In this document: piece after piece, positions 11,707-24,105 of the stretch | How the letters are laid out: every line of letters starts with the position of its first letter | Numbering within the stretch: the first letter of the stretch is position 1 | DNA from: Ptiloglossa arizonensis | Lineage: Eukaryota > Arthropoda > Insecta > Hymenoptera > Colletidae | Length of the DNA: 64,000 nt | Assembly: GCF_051014685.1 (NCBI RefSeq) | Contig: NW_027478522.1 | Location: forward strand, 930,001-994,000 | Direction of reading: 5' to 3' | Notes under the pieces: model-generated | What the model saw: only the letters and a program-made list of their open reading frames with translations | Database searches by the model: none | Told to the model about the DNA's origin: nothing | Made by a program: the position numbers and the translations under genes

Positions 11707-12431
11707 ACGGATCGACGAATCCGCAAAATTTCTGTTGCATCTGAAAGTAGAAACTCGCCCGATTACAACGGTAGGCGTACTTTTCCGCTAGGCCGTTCTA
11801 GTTATCCGTTTCGAGCATCAGAACTGCGAAAATTTTGAGTTTCTCAAACGTTTGTTACCTCCAAACTGCCATATCTCGCGAACGGATAGACCAATCCTCA
11901 AAATTTCTGTTGCATCTGAAAGTAGAGACTCGCCCGATTACAACAGTATGCGTACTTTTCCACTAAGCCGTTCTAGTTATGCTTGTCGAGCATCAGAACT
12001 GCGAAAATTTTGAGTTTCTCAAGCGTTTCTTACCTCCAAACTGCCATATCTCGCGAACGGATTAACCAATCCTCAAAATTTCTGTTGCATCTGAAAGTAG
12101 AAACTCGCCCGATTACAACGGTATGCGTAATTTTCCCCTAGGCCGTTCTAGTTATTCGTTTCGAGCATCAGAACTGCGAAAATTTTGAGTTTCTCAACCG
12201 TTTCTTACCTCCAAACTGCCATATCTCGCGAACGGATCGACGAATCCGCAAAATTTCTGTTGCATCTGAAAGTAGAAACTCGCCCGATTACAACAGTATG
12301 CGTACTTTTCCCCTAGGCCGTTCTAGTTATCCGTTTCGAGCATCAGAACTGCGAAAATTTTGAGTTTCTCAACCGTTTCTTACCTCCAAACTGCCATATC
12401 TCGCGAACGGATTGACCAATCCTCAAAATTT

Positions 12432-15400
12432 CTGTTGCATCTGAAAGTAGAAACTCGCCCGATTACAACGGTATGCGCACTTTTCCGCTAGGCCGTTCTA
12501 GTTATCCGTTTCGAGCATCAGAACTGCGAAAATTTTGAGTTTCTCAAACGTTTGTTACCTCCAAACTGCCATATCTCGCGAACGGATAGATCAATCCTCA
12601 AAATTTCTGTTGCATCTGAAAGTAGAGACTAGCCCGATTACAACAGTATGCGTACTTTTCCCCTAGACCGTTCTAGTTATGCTTGTCGAGCATCAGAACT
12701 GCGAAACTTTTGAGTTTCTCAAGCGTTTCTTACCTCCAAACTGCCATATCTCGCGAACGGATTGACCAATCCGCAAAATTTTTGTTGCATCTGAAAGTAG
12801 AAACTCGCCCGATTACAACGGTATGTGTACTATTCCCCTAGGCCGTTCTAGTTATTCGTTTCGAGCGTCAGGACTGTGAAAATTTTGAGTTTGTCAACCG
12901 TTTCTTACCTCCAAACTGCCATATCTCGCGAACGGTTCGTCCAATCCGCAAAATTTCTGTTGCATCTGAAAGTAGAAACTCGTCCGATTACAACGGCATG
13001 CGTACATTTCCCCTAGGCCGTTCTAGTTATTCGTTTCGAGCATCAGAATTGCGAAAATTTTGAGTTTCTTAAACGTTTGTTACATCCAAATTGCCATATC
13101 TCGCGAACGGATTGACCAATCCGCAAAATTTCTGTTGCATCTGAAAGCAGAACCTCGCCCGATTACAACGGTCTGTGTACTTTTACCCTAGGCCGTTCCA
13201 GTCATTCGTTTCGAGCATCAGAACTGCGAAAATTTTGAGTTTCTCATCCGTTTCTTACCTCCAAACTGCCATATCTCGCGAACGGATAGACCAATCCTCA
13301 AAATTTCTGTTGCATCTGAAAGTAGAGACTCGCCCGATTACAACAGTATGCGTACTTTTCCCCTAGGCCGTTCTTGTTATGCTTGTCGAGCATCAGAACT
13401 GCGAAAATTTTGAGTTTCTCAAGCGTTTCTTACCTCCAAACTGCCATATCTCGCGAACGGATTGACCAATCCTCAAAATTTCTGTTGCATCTGAAAGTAG
13501 AAACTCGCCCGATTACAACGGTATGCGTAATTTTCCCCTAGGCCGTTCTAGTTATTCGTTTCGAGCATCAGAACTGCGAAAATTTTGAGTTTCTCAACCG
13601 TTTCTTACCTCCAAACTGCCATATCTCGCGAATGGATCGACGAATCCGCAAAATTTCTGTTGCATCTGAAAGTAGAAACTCGCCCGATTACAACGGTATG
13701 CGTACTTTTCCCCTAGGCCGTTCTAGTTATCCGTTTCGAGCATCAGAACTGCGAAAATTTTGAGTTTCTCAACCGTTTCTTACCTCCAAACTGCCATATC
13801 TCGCGAACGGATCGACGAATCCGCAAAATTTCTGTTGCATCTGAAAGTAGAAACTCGCCCGATTACAACGGTAGGCGTACTTTTCCGCTAGGCCGTTCTA
13901 GTTATCCGTTTCGAGCATCAGAACTGCGAAAATTTTGAGTTTCTCAAACGTTTGTTACCTCCAAACTGCCATATCTCGCGAACGGATAGACCAATCCTCA
14001 AAATTTCTGTTGCATCTGAAAGTAGAAACTCGCCCGATTACAACGGTAGGCGTACTTTTCCGCTAGGCCGTTCTAGTTATCCGTTTCGAGCATCAGAACT
14101 GCGAAAATTTTGAGTTTCTCAAACGTTTGTTACCTCCAAACTGCCATATCTCGCGAACGGATAGACCAATCCTCAAAATTTCTGTTGCATCTGAAAGTAG
14201 AGACTCGCCCGATTACAACAGTATGTGTACTATTCCCCTAGGCCGTTCTAGTTATTCGTTTCGAGCATCAGGACTGTGAAAATTTTGAGTTTCTCAAGCG
14301 TTCCTTACCTCCAAACTGCCATATCTCGCGAACGGATTGACCAATCCTCAAAATTTCTGTTGCATCTGAAAGTAGAAACTCGCCCGATTACAACGGTATG
14401 CGTAATTTTCCCCTAGGCCGTTCTAGTTATTCGTTTCGAGCATCAGAACTGCGAAAATTTTGAGTTTCTCAACCGTTTCTTACCTCCAAACTGCCATATC
14501 TCGCGAACGGATCGACGAATCCGCAAAATTTCTGTTGCATCTGAAAGTAGAAACTCGCCCGATTACAACGGTGTGCGTACTTTTCCCCTAGGCCGTTCTA
14601 GTTATCCGTTTCGAGCATCAGAACTGCGAAAATTTTGAGTTTCTCAACCGTTTCTTACCTCCAAACTGCCATATCTCGCGAACGGATTGACCAATCCTCA
14701 AAATTTCTGTTGCATCTGAAAGTAGAAACTCGCCCGATTACAACGGTATGCGCACTTTTCCGCTAGGCCGTTCTAGTTATCCGTTTCGAGCATCAGAATT
14801 GCGAAAATTTTGAGTTTCTTAAACGTTTGTTACATCCAAATTGCCATATCTCGCGAACGGATTGACCAATCCGCAAAATTTCTGTTGCATCTGAAAGCAG
14901 AACCTCGCCCGATTACAACGGTCTGTGTACTTTTACCCTAGGCCGTTCCAGTCATTCGTTTCGAGCATCAGAACTGCGAAAATTTTGAGTTTCTCATCCG
15001 TTTCTTACCTCCAAACTGCCATATCTCGCGAACGGATAGACCAATCCTCAAAATTTCTGTTGCATCTGAAAGTAGAGACTCGCCCGATTACAACAGTATG
15101 CGTACTTTTCCCCTAGACCGTTCTAGTTATGCTTGTCGAGCATCAGAACTGCGAAACTTTTGAGTTTCTCAAGCGTTTCTTACCTCCAAACTGCCATATC
15201 TCGCGAACGGATTGACCAATCCGCAAAATTTTTGTTGCATCTGAAAGTAGAAACTCGCCCGATTACAACGGTATGCGCACTTTTCCGCTAGGCCGTTCTA
15301 GTTATCCGTTTCGAGCATCAGAACTGCGAAAATTTTGAGTTTCTCAAACGTTTGTTACCTCCAAACTGCCATATCTCGCGAACGGATAGATCAATCCTCA

Positions 15401-17445
15401 AAATTTCTGTTGCATCTGAAAGTAGAGACTAGCCCGATTACAACAGTATGCGTACTTTTCCCCTAGACCGTTCTAGTTATGCTTGTCGAGCATCAGAACT
15501 GCGAAACTTTTGAGTTTCTCAAGCGTTTCTTACCTCTAAACTGCCATATCTCGCGAACGGATTGACCAATCCGCAAAATTTTTGTTGCATCTGAAAGTAG
15601 AAACTCGCCCGATTACAACGGTATGTGTACTATTCCCCTAGGCCGTTCTAGTTATTCGTTTCGAGCGTCAGGACTGTGAAAATTTTGAGTTTGTCAACCG
15701 TTTCTTACCTCCAAACTGCCATATCTCGCGAACGGTTCGTCCAATCCGCAAAATTTCTGTTGCATCTGAAAGTAGAAACTCGTCCGATTACAACGGCATG
15801 CGTACATTTCCCCTAGGCCGTTCTAGTTATTCGTTTCGAGCATCAGAATTGCGAAAATTTTGAGTTTCTTAAACGTTTGTTACATCCAAATTGCCATATC
15901 TCGCGAACGGATTGACCAATCCGCAAAATTTCTGTTGCATCTGAAAGCAGAACCTCGCCCGATTACAACGGTCTGTGTACTTTTACCCTAGGCCGTTCCA
16001 GTCATTCGTTTCGAGCATCAGAACTGCGAAAATTTTGAGTTTCTCATCCGTTTCTTACCTCCAAACTGCCATATCTCGCGAACGGATAGACCAATCCTCA
16101 AAATTTCTGTTGCATCTGAAAGTAGAGACTCGCCCGATTACAACAGTATGCGTACTTTTCCCCTAGGCCGTTCTTGTTATGCTTGTCGAGCATCAGAACT
16201 GCGAAAATTTTGAGTTTCTCAAGCGTTTCTTACCTCCAAACTGCCATATCTCGCGAACGGATTGACCAATCCTCAAAATTTCTGTTGCATCTGAAAGTAG
16301 AAACTCGCCCGATTACAACGGTATGCGTAATTTTCCCCTAGGCCGTTCTAGTTATTCGTTTCGAGCATCAGAACTGCGAAAATTTTGAGTTTCTCAACCG
16401 TTTCTTACCTCCAAACTGCCATATCTCGCGAATGGATCGACGAATCCGCAAAATTTCTGTTGCATCTGAAAGTAGAAACTCGCCCGATTACAACGGTATG
16501 CGTACTTTTCCCCTAGGCCGTTCTAGTTATCCGTTTCGAGCATCAGAACTGCGAAAATTTTGAGTTTCTCAACCGTTTCTTACCTCCAAACTGCCATATC
16601 TCGCGAACGGATCGACGAATCCGCAAAATTTCTGTTGCATCTGAAAGTAGAAACTCGCCCGATTACAACGGTAGGCGTACTTTTCCGCTAGGCCGTTCTA
16701 GTTATCCGTTTCGAGCATCAGAACTGCGAAAATTTTGAGTTTCTCAAACGTTTGTTACCTCCAAACTGCCATATCTCGCGAACGGATAGACCAATCCTCA
16801 AAATTTCTGTTGCATCTGAAAGTAGAAACTCGCCCGATTACAACGGTAGGCGTACTTTTCCGCTAGGCCGTTCTAGTTATCCGTTTCGAGCATCAGAACT
16901 GCGAAAATTTTGAGTTTCTCAAACGTTTGTTACCTCCAAACTGCCATATCTCGCGAACGGATAGACCAATCCTCAAAATTTCTGTTGCATCTGAAAGTAG
17001 AGACTCGCCCGATTACAACAGTATGTGTACTATTCCCCTAGGCCGTTCTAGTTATTCGTTTCGAGCATCAGGACTGTGAAAATTTTGAGTTTCTCAAGCG
17101 TTTCTTACCTCCAAACTGCCATATCTCGCGAACGGATTGACCAATCCTCAAAATTTCTGTTGCATCTGAAAGTAGAAACTCGCCCGATTACAACGGTATG
17201 CGTAATTTTCCCCTAGGCCGTTCTAGTTATTCGTTTCGAGCATCAGAACTGCGAAAATTTTGAGTTTCTCAACCGTTTCTTACCTCCAAACTGCCATATC
17301 TCGCGAACGGATCGACGAATCCGCAAAATTTCTGTTGCATCTGAAAGTAGAAACTCGCCCGATTACAACGGTTTGCGTACTTTTCCCCTAGGCCGTTCTA
17401 GTTATCCGTTTCGAGCATCAGAACTGCGAAAATTTTGAGTTTCTC
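12432..17445. repeat. 16-monomer HOR pair (2800 bp spacing)
   Basis: About 2.2 kb at 12432-14645 recurs at 15232-17445. Markers at +2800 include 'gactagcccg' near 12627 and 15427, 'gcgtcaggactg' near 12865 and 15665 followed by 'tttgtcaaccg', 'ggttcgtcc' near 12934 and 15734, 'gcgaatgga' near 13628 and 16428, and a doubled 'gtaggcgtac' monomer near 13872/14047 and 16672/16847. Differences include 'gttccttacc' near 14300 versus 'gtttcttacc' near 17100. The 14645-15232 gap holds three to four monomers that complete the first 16-monomer period. Confidence 0.85.
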
Positions 17446-18130
17446 AAACGTTTGTTACCTCCAAACTGCCATATCTCGCGAACGGATAGATCAATCCTCA
17501 AAATTTCTGTTGCATCTGAAAGTAGAGACTAGCCCGATTACAACAGTATGCGTACTTTTCCCCTAGACCGTTCTAGTTATGCTTGTCGAGCATCAGAACT
17601 GCGAAACTTTTGAGTTTCTCAAGCGTTTCTTACCTCCAAACTGCCATATCTCGCGAACGGATTGACCAATCCGCAAAATTTTTGTTGCATCTGAAAGTAG
17701 AAACTCGCCCGATTACAACGGTATGTGTACTATTCCCCTAGGCCGTTCTAGTTATTCGTTTCGAGCATCAGAACTGCGAAAATTTTGAGTTTCTCAACCG
17801 TTTCTTACCTCCAAACTGCCATATCTCGCGAACGGATCGACGAATCCGCAAAATTTCTGTTGCATCTGAAAGTAGAAACTCGCCCGATTACAACGGTTTG
17901 CGTACTTTTCCCCTAGGCCGTTCTAGTTATCCGTTTCGAGCATCAGAACTGCGAAAATTTTGAGTTTCTCAACCGTTTCTTACCTCCAAACTGCCATATC
18001 TCGCGAACGGATTGACCAATCCTCAAAATTTCTGTTGCATCTGAAAGTAGAAACTCGCCCGATTACAACGGTATGCGTAATTTTCCCCTAGGCCGTTCTA
18101 GTTATTCGTTTCGAGCATCAGAACTGCGAA
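17445..18130. repeat. Mixed satellite monomers between HOR blocks
   Basis: About four monomers connect the 2800-bp and 3149-bp HOR sets. They carry markers of both neighbours, including 'gactagcccg' near 17527 and 'gtttgcgtac' near 17895. The monomer phase is intact at exactly 175 bp. I see no gene or unique sequence. Confidence 0.75.
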
Positions 18131-21100
18131 AATTTTGAGTTTCTCAACCGTTTCTTACCTCCAAACTGCCATATCTCGCGAACGGATAGACGAATCCGCA
18201 AAATTTCTGTTGCATCTGAAAGTAGAAACTCGCCCGATTACAACGGTTTGCGTACTTTTCCCCTAGGCCGTTCTAGTTATCCGTTTCGAGCATCAGAACT
18301 GCGAAAATTTTGAGTTTCTCAACCGTTTCTTACCTCCAAACTGCCATATCTCGCGAACGGATTGACCAATCCTCAAAATTTCTGTTGCATCTGAAAGTAG
18401 AAACTCGCCCGATTACAACGGTATGCGCACTTTTCCGCTAGGCCGTTCTAGTTATCCGTTTCGAGCATCAGAACTGCGAAAATTTTGAGTTTCTCAAACG
18501 TTTGTTACCTCCAAACTGCCATATCTCGCGAACGGATAGATCAATCCTCAAAATTTCTGTTGCATCTGAAAGTAGAGACTAGCCCGATTACAACAGTATG
18601 CGTACTTTTCCCCTAGACCGTTCTAGTTATGCTTGTCGAGCATCAGAACTGCGAAACTTTTGAGTTTCTCAAGCGTTTCTTACCTCCAAACTGCCATATC
18701 TCGCGAACGGATTGACCAATCCGCAAAATTTTTGTTGCATCTGAAAGTAGAAACTCGCCCGATTACAACGGTATGTGTACTATTCCCCTAGGCCGTTCTA
18801 GTTATTCGTTTCGAGCGTCAGGACTGTGAAAATTTTGAGTTTCTCAACCGTTTCTTACCTCCAAACTGCCATATCTCGCGAACGGTTCGACCAATCCGCA
18901 AAATTTCTGTTGCATCTGAAAGTAGAAACTCGTCCGATTACAACGGCATGCGTACATTTCCCCTAGGCCGTTCTAGTTATTCGTTTCGAGCATCAGAACT
19001 GCGAAAATTTTGAGTTTCTTAAACGTTTGTTACATCCAAATTGCCATATCTCGCGAACGGATTGACCAATCCGCAAAATTTCTGTTGCATCTGAAAGCAG
19101 AACCTCGCCCGATTACAACGGTCTGTGTACTTTTACCCTAGGCCGTTCCAGTCATTCGTTTCGAGCATAAGAACTGCGAAAATTTTGAGTTTCTCATCCG
19201 TTTCTTACCTCCAAACTGCCATATCTCGCGAACGGATAGACCAATCCTCAAAATTTCTGTTGCATCTGAAAGTAGAGACTCGCCCGATTACAACAGTATG
19301 CGTACTTTCCCCTAGACCGTTCTAGTTATGCTTGTCGAGCATCAGAACTGCGAAACTTTTGAGTTTCTCAACCGTTTCTTACCTCCAAACTGCCATATCT
19401 CGCGAACGGATCGACGAATCCGCAAAATTTCTGTTGCATCTGAAAGTAGAAACTCGCCCGATTACAACGGTAGGCGTACTTTTCCGCTAGGCCGTTCTAG
19501 TTATCCGTTTCGAGCATCAGAACTGCGAAAATTTTGAGTTTCTCAAACGTTTGTTACCTCCAAACAGCCATATCTCGCGAACGGATAGACCAATCCTCAA
19601 AATTTCTGTTGCATCTGAAAGTAGAGACTCGCCCGATTACAACAGTATGTGTACTATTCCCCTGGGCCGTTCTAGTTATTCGTTTCGAGCATCAGGACTG
19701 TGAAAATTTTGAGTTTCTCAAGCGTTTCTTACCTCCAAACTGCCATATCTCGCGAACGGATTGACCAATCCTCAAAATTTCTGTTGCATCTGAAAGTAGA
19801 AACTCGCCCGATTACAACGGTATGCGTAATTTTCCCCTAGGCCGTTCTAGTTATTCGTTTCGAGCATCAGAACTGCGAAAATTTTGAGTTTCTCAACCGT
19901 TTCTTACCTCCAAACTGCCATATCTCGCGAACGGATCGACGAATCCGCAAAATTTCTGTTGCATCTGAAAGTAGAAACTCGCCCGATTACAACGGTATGC
20001 GTACTTTTCCCCTAGGCCGTTCTAGTTATCCGTTTCGAGCATCAGAACTGCGAAAATTTTGAGTTTCTCAACCGTTTCTTACCTCCAAACTGCCATATCT
20101 CGCGAACGGATCGACGAATCCGCAAAATTTCTGTTGCATCTGAAAGTAGAAACTCGCCCGATTACAACGGTAGGCGTACTTTTCCGCTAGGCCGTTCTAG
20201 TTATCCGTTTCGAGCATCAGAACTGCGAAAATTTTGAGTTTCTCAAACGTTTGTTACCTCCAAACTGCCATATCTCGCGAACGGATAGACCAATCCTCAA
20301 AATTTCTGTTGCATCTGAAAGTAGAGACTCGCCCGATTACAACAGTTTGCGTACTTTTCCCCTAGGCCGTTCTAGTTATGCTTGTCGAGCATCAGAACTG
20401 CGAAACTTTTGAGTTTCTCAAGCGTTTCTTACCTCCAAACTGCCATATCTCGCGAACGGATCGACCAATCCGCAAAATTTCTGTTGCATCTGAAAGTAGA
20501 AACTCGTCCGATTACAACGGTATGCGTACTTTTCCCCTAGGCCGTTCTAGTTATTCGTTTCGAGCATCAGAACTGCGAAAATTTTGAGTTTCTCAACCGT
20601 TTCTTACCTCCAAACTGCCATATCTCGCGAACGGATAGACCAATCCTCAAAATTTCTGTTGCATCTGAAAGTAGAGACTCGCACGATTACAACGGTTTGC
20701 GTACTTTTCCCCTAGGCCGTTCTAGTTATCCGTTTCGAGCATCAGAACTGCGAAAATTTTGAGTTTCTCAACCGTTTCTTACCTCCAAACTGCCATATCT
20801 CGCGAACGGATTGACCAATCCTCAAAATTTCTGTTGCATCTGAAAGTAGAAACTCGCCCGATTACAACGGTATGCGCACTTTTCCGCTAGGCCGTTCTAG
20901 TTATCCGTTTCGAGCATCAGAACTGCGAAAATTTTGAGTTTCTCAAACGTTTGTTACCTCCAAACTGCCATATCTCGCGAACGGATAGATCAATCCTCAA
21001 AATTTCTGTTGCATCTGAAAGTAGAGACTAGCCCGATTACAACAGTATGCGTACTTTTCCCCTAGACCGTTTTAGTTATGCTTGTCGAGCATCAGAACTG

Positions 21101-23835
21101 CGAAACTTTTGAGTTTCTCAAGCGTTTCTTACCTCCAAACTGCCATATCTCGCGAACGGATTGACCAATCCGCAAAATTTTTGTTGCATCTGAAAGTAGA
21201 AACTCGCCCGATTACAACGGTATGTGTACTATTCCCCTAGGCCGTTCTAGTTATTCGTTTCGAGCATCAGAACTGCGAAAATTTTGAGTTTCTCAACCGT
21301 TTCTTACCTCCAAACTGCCATATCTCGCGAACGGATAGACGAATCCGCAAAATTTCTGTTGCATCTGAAAGTAGAAACTCGCCCGATTACAACGGTTTGC
21401 GTACTTTTCCCCTAGGCCGTTCTAGTTATCCGTTTCGAGCATCAGAACTGCGAAAATTTTGAGTTTCTCAACCGTTTCTTACCTCCAAACTGCCATATCT
21501 CGCGAACGGATTGACCAATCCTCAAAATTTCTGTTGCATCTGAAAGTAGAAACTCGCCCGATTACAACGGTATGCGCACTTTTCCGCTAGGCCGTTCTAG
21601 TTATCCGTTTCGAGCATCAGAACTGCGAAAATTTTGAGTTTCTCAAACGTTTGTTACCTCCAAACTGCCATATCTCGCGAACGGATAGATCAATCCTCAA
21701 AATTTCTGTTGCATCTGAAAGTAGAGACTAGCCCGATTACAACAGTATGCGTACTTTTCCCCTAGACCGTTCTAGTTATGCTTGTCGAGCATCAGAACTG
21801 CGAAACTTTTGAGTTTCTCAAGCGTTTCTTACCTCCAAACTGCCATATCTCGCGAACGGATTGACCAATCCGCAAAATTTTTGTTGCATCTGAAAGTAGA
21901 AACTCGCCCGATTACAACGGTATGTGTACTATTCCCCTAGGCCGTTCTAGTTATTCGTTTCGAGCGTCAGGACTGTGAAAATTTTGAGTTTCTCAACCGT
22001 TTCTTACCTCCAAACTGCCATATCTCGCGAACGGTTCGACCAATCCGCAAAATTTCTGTTGCATCTGAAAGTAGAAACTCGTCCGATTACAACGGCATGC
22101 GTACATTTCCCCTAGGCCGTTCTAGTTATTCGTTTCGAGCATCAGAACTGCGAAAATTTTGAGTTTCTTAAACGTTTGTTACATCCAAATTGCCATATCT
22201 CGCGAACGGATTGACCAATCCGCAAAATTTCTGTTGCATCTGAAAGCAGAACCTCGCCCGATTACAACGGTCTGTGTACTTTTACCCTAGGCCGTTCCAG
22301 TCATTCGTTTCGAGCATAAGAACTGCGAAAATTTTGAGTTTCTCATCCGTTTCTTACCTCCAAACTGCCATATCTCGCGAACGGATAGACCAATCCTCAA
22401 AATTTCTGTTGCATCTGAAAGTAGAGACTCGCCCGATTACAACAGTATGCGTACTTTCCCCTAGACCGTTCTAGTTATGCTTGTCGAGCATCAGAACTGC
22501 GAAACTTTTGAGTTTCTCAACCGTTTCTTACCTCCAAACTGCCATATCTCGCGAACGGATCGACGAATCCGCAAAATTTCTGTTGCATCTGAAAGTAGAA
22601 ACTCGCCCGATTACAACGGTAGGCGTACTTTTCCGCTAGGCCGTTCTAGTTATCCGTTTCGAGCATCAGAACTGCGAAAATTTTGAGTTTCTCAAACGTT
22701 TGTTACCTCCAAACAGCCATATCTCGCGAACGGATAGACCAATCCTCAAAATTTCTGTTGCATCTGAAAGTAGAGACTCGCCCGATTACAACAGTATGTG
22801 TACTATTCCCCTGGGCCGTTCTAGTTATTCGTTTCGAGCATCAGGACTGTGAAAATTTTGAGTTTCTCAAGCGTTTCTTACCTCCAAACTGCCATATCTC
22901 GCGAACGGATTGACCAATCCTCAAAATTTCTGTTGCATCTGAAAGTAGAAACTCGCCCGATTACAACGGTATGCGTAATTTTCCCCTAGGCCGTTCTAGT
23001 TATTCGTTTCGAGCATCAGAACTGCGAAAATTTTGAGTTTCTCAACCGTTTCTTACCTCCAAACTGCCATATCTCGCGAACGGATCGACGAATCCGCAAA
23101 ATTTCTGTTGCATCTGAAAGTAGAAACTCGCCCGATTACAACGGTATGCGTACTTTTCCCCTAGGCCGTTCTAGTTATCCGTTTCGAGCATCAGAACTGC
23201 GAAAATTTTGAGTTTCTCAACCGTTTCTTACCTCCAAACTGCCATATCTCGCGAACGGATCGACGAATCCGCAAAATTTCTGTTGCATCTGAAAGTAGAA
23301 ACTCGCCCGATTACAACGGTAGGCGTACTTTTCCGCTAGGCCGTTCTAGTTATCCGTTTCGAGCATCAGAACTGCGAAAATTTTGAGTTTCTCAAACGTT
23401 TGTTACCTCCAAACTGCCATATCTCGCGAACGGATAGACCAATCCTCAAAATTTCTGTTGCATCTGAAAGTAGAGACTCGCCCGATTACAACAGTTTGCG
23501 TACTTTTCCCCTAGGCCGTTCTAGTTATGCTTGTCGAGCATCAGAACTGCGAAACTTTTGAGTTTCTCAAGCGTTTCTTACCTCCAAACTGCCATATCTC
23601 GCGAACGGATCGACCAATCCGCAAAATTTCTGTTGCATCTGAAAGTAGAAACTCGTCCGATTACAACGGTATGCGTACTTTTCCCCTAGGCCGTTCTAGT
23701 TATTCGTTTCGAGCATCAGAACTGCGAAAATTTTGAGTTTCTCAACCGTTTCTTACCTCCAAACTGCCATATCTCGCGAACGGATAGACCAATCCTCAAA
23801 ATTTCTGTTGCATCTGAAAGTAGAGACTCGCACGA
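18130..23835. repeat. 18-monomer HOR (3149 bp), one full and one partial copy
   Basis: Copy 1 is about 18130-21279 and copy 2 about 21279-23835. The period is 18 x 175 minus 1 because a 1-bp deletion ('gtactttcccc' instead of 'gtacttttcccc') at about 19306 recurs at about 22455. Other markers at +3149 are 'gcataagaac' near 19167 and 22316, 'ccaaacagcc' near 19561 and 22710, and 'ccctgggcc' near 19661 and 22810. Copy 2 ends near 23835, where 'acaacagtatgc' replaces 'acaacggtttgc'. The shared 1-bp deletion is strong evidence for duplication rather than convergence. Confidence 0.9.
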
Positions 23836-24105
23836 TTACAACAGTATGCGTACTTTTCCCCTAGGCCGTTCTAGTTATGCTTGTCGAGCATCAGAACTGC
23901 GAAACTTTTGAGTTTCTCATCCGTTTCTTACCTCCAAACTGCCATATCTCGCGAACGGATAGACCAATCCGCAAAATTTCTGTTGCATCTGAAAGCAGAA
24001 ACTCGCCCGATTACAACAGTATGCGTACTTTTCCACTAGGCCGTTCTAGTTATGCTTGTCGAGCATCAGAACTGCGAAACTTTTGAGTTTCTCATCCGTT
24101 TCTTA
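23835..24105. repeat. Satellite linker, monomers with 'gcttgtcgagc' in succession
   Basis: Roughly one and a half monomers between the 3149-bp and 2450-bp HOR sets. Two consecutive monomers carry the 'tatgcttgtcg' variant near 23873 and 24048, followed by 'ctcatccgtttc'. Nothing other than satellite sequence is seen. Confidence 0.75.

Larger units (their letters stand above)
11548..11722 (+). repeat. Representative 175-bp monomer with consensus-like sequence
   Basis: This copy carries the common base at nearly every variable site and serves as a reference (monomer position 1 = 11548). It has 79 G+C in 175 bp and 15 CpG counting the junction. Landmarks: A4T3 tract at 3-9; 'gcatctgaaagtagaaactcg' region at 15-35; CCTAGG at 65-70; 'tttcgagcatcagaactgcg' region at 87-106; A4T4 tract at 107-114; TCGCGA at 154-159; a short dyad at 161-175 plus the first base of the next monomer. 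The main variable sites are 45-58 (cggtatgcgtac, cagtatgcgtac, cggtctgtgtac, cggtaggcgtac), 61-66 (cccct, cgct, ccact), 83-88 (tatccgttt, tattcgttt, tatgcttgt), 124-134 (caaccgtttctt, caaacgtttgtt, caagcgtttctt, catccgtttctt) and 164-174 (tcgacgaatcc, tagaccaatcct, ttgaccaatccg). Confidence 0.95.
10850..14030. repeat. Segment repeated at a 12-monomer spacing (2100 bp)
   Basis: About 1.08 kb at 10850-11930 recurs at 12950-14030. Markers at +2100 include 'gcatgcgtacat' at 10896 and 12996, 'ccgttcttgtta' at 11269 and 13369, and 'gcgaatgga' near 11528 and 13628. Homology breaks on the left, where 'ggattgacc' is replaced by 'ggttcgtcc' near 12934, and on the right near 14030. The segment 11930-12950 between them consists of ordinary monomers, including a 'ccactaagccg' variant near 11960. 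This set overlaps the 2800-bp set to its right, showing repeated re-use of the same module. Confidence 0.8.
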
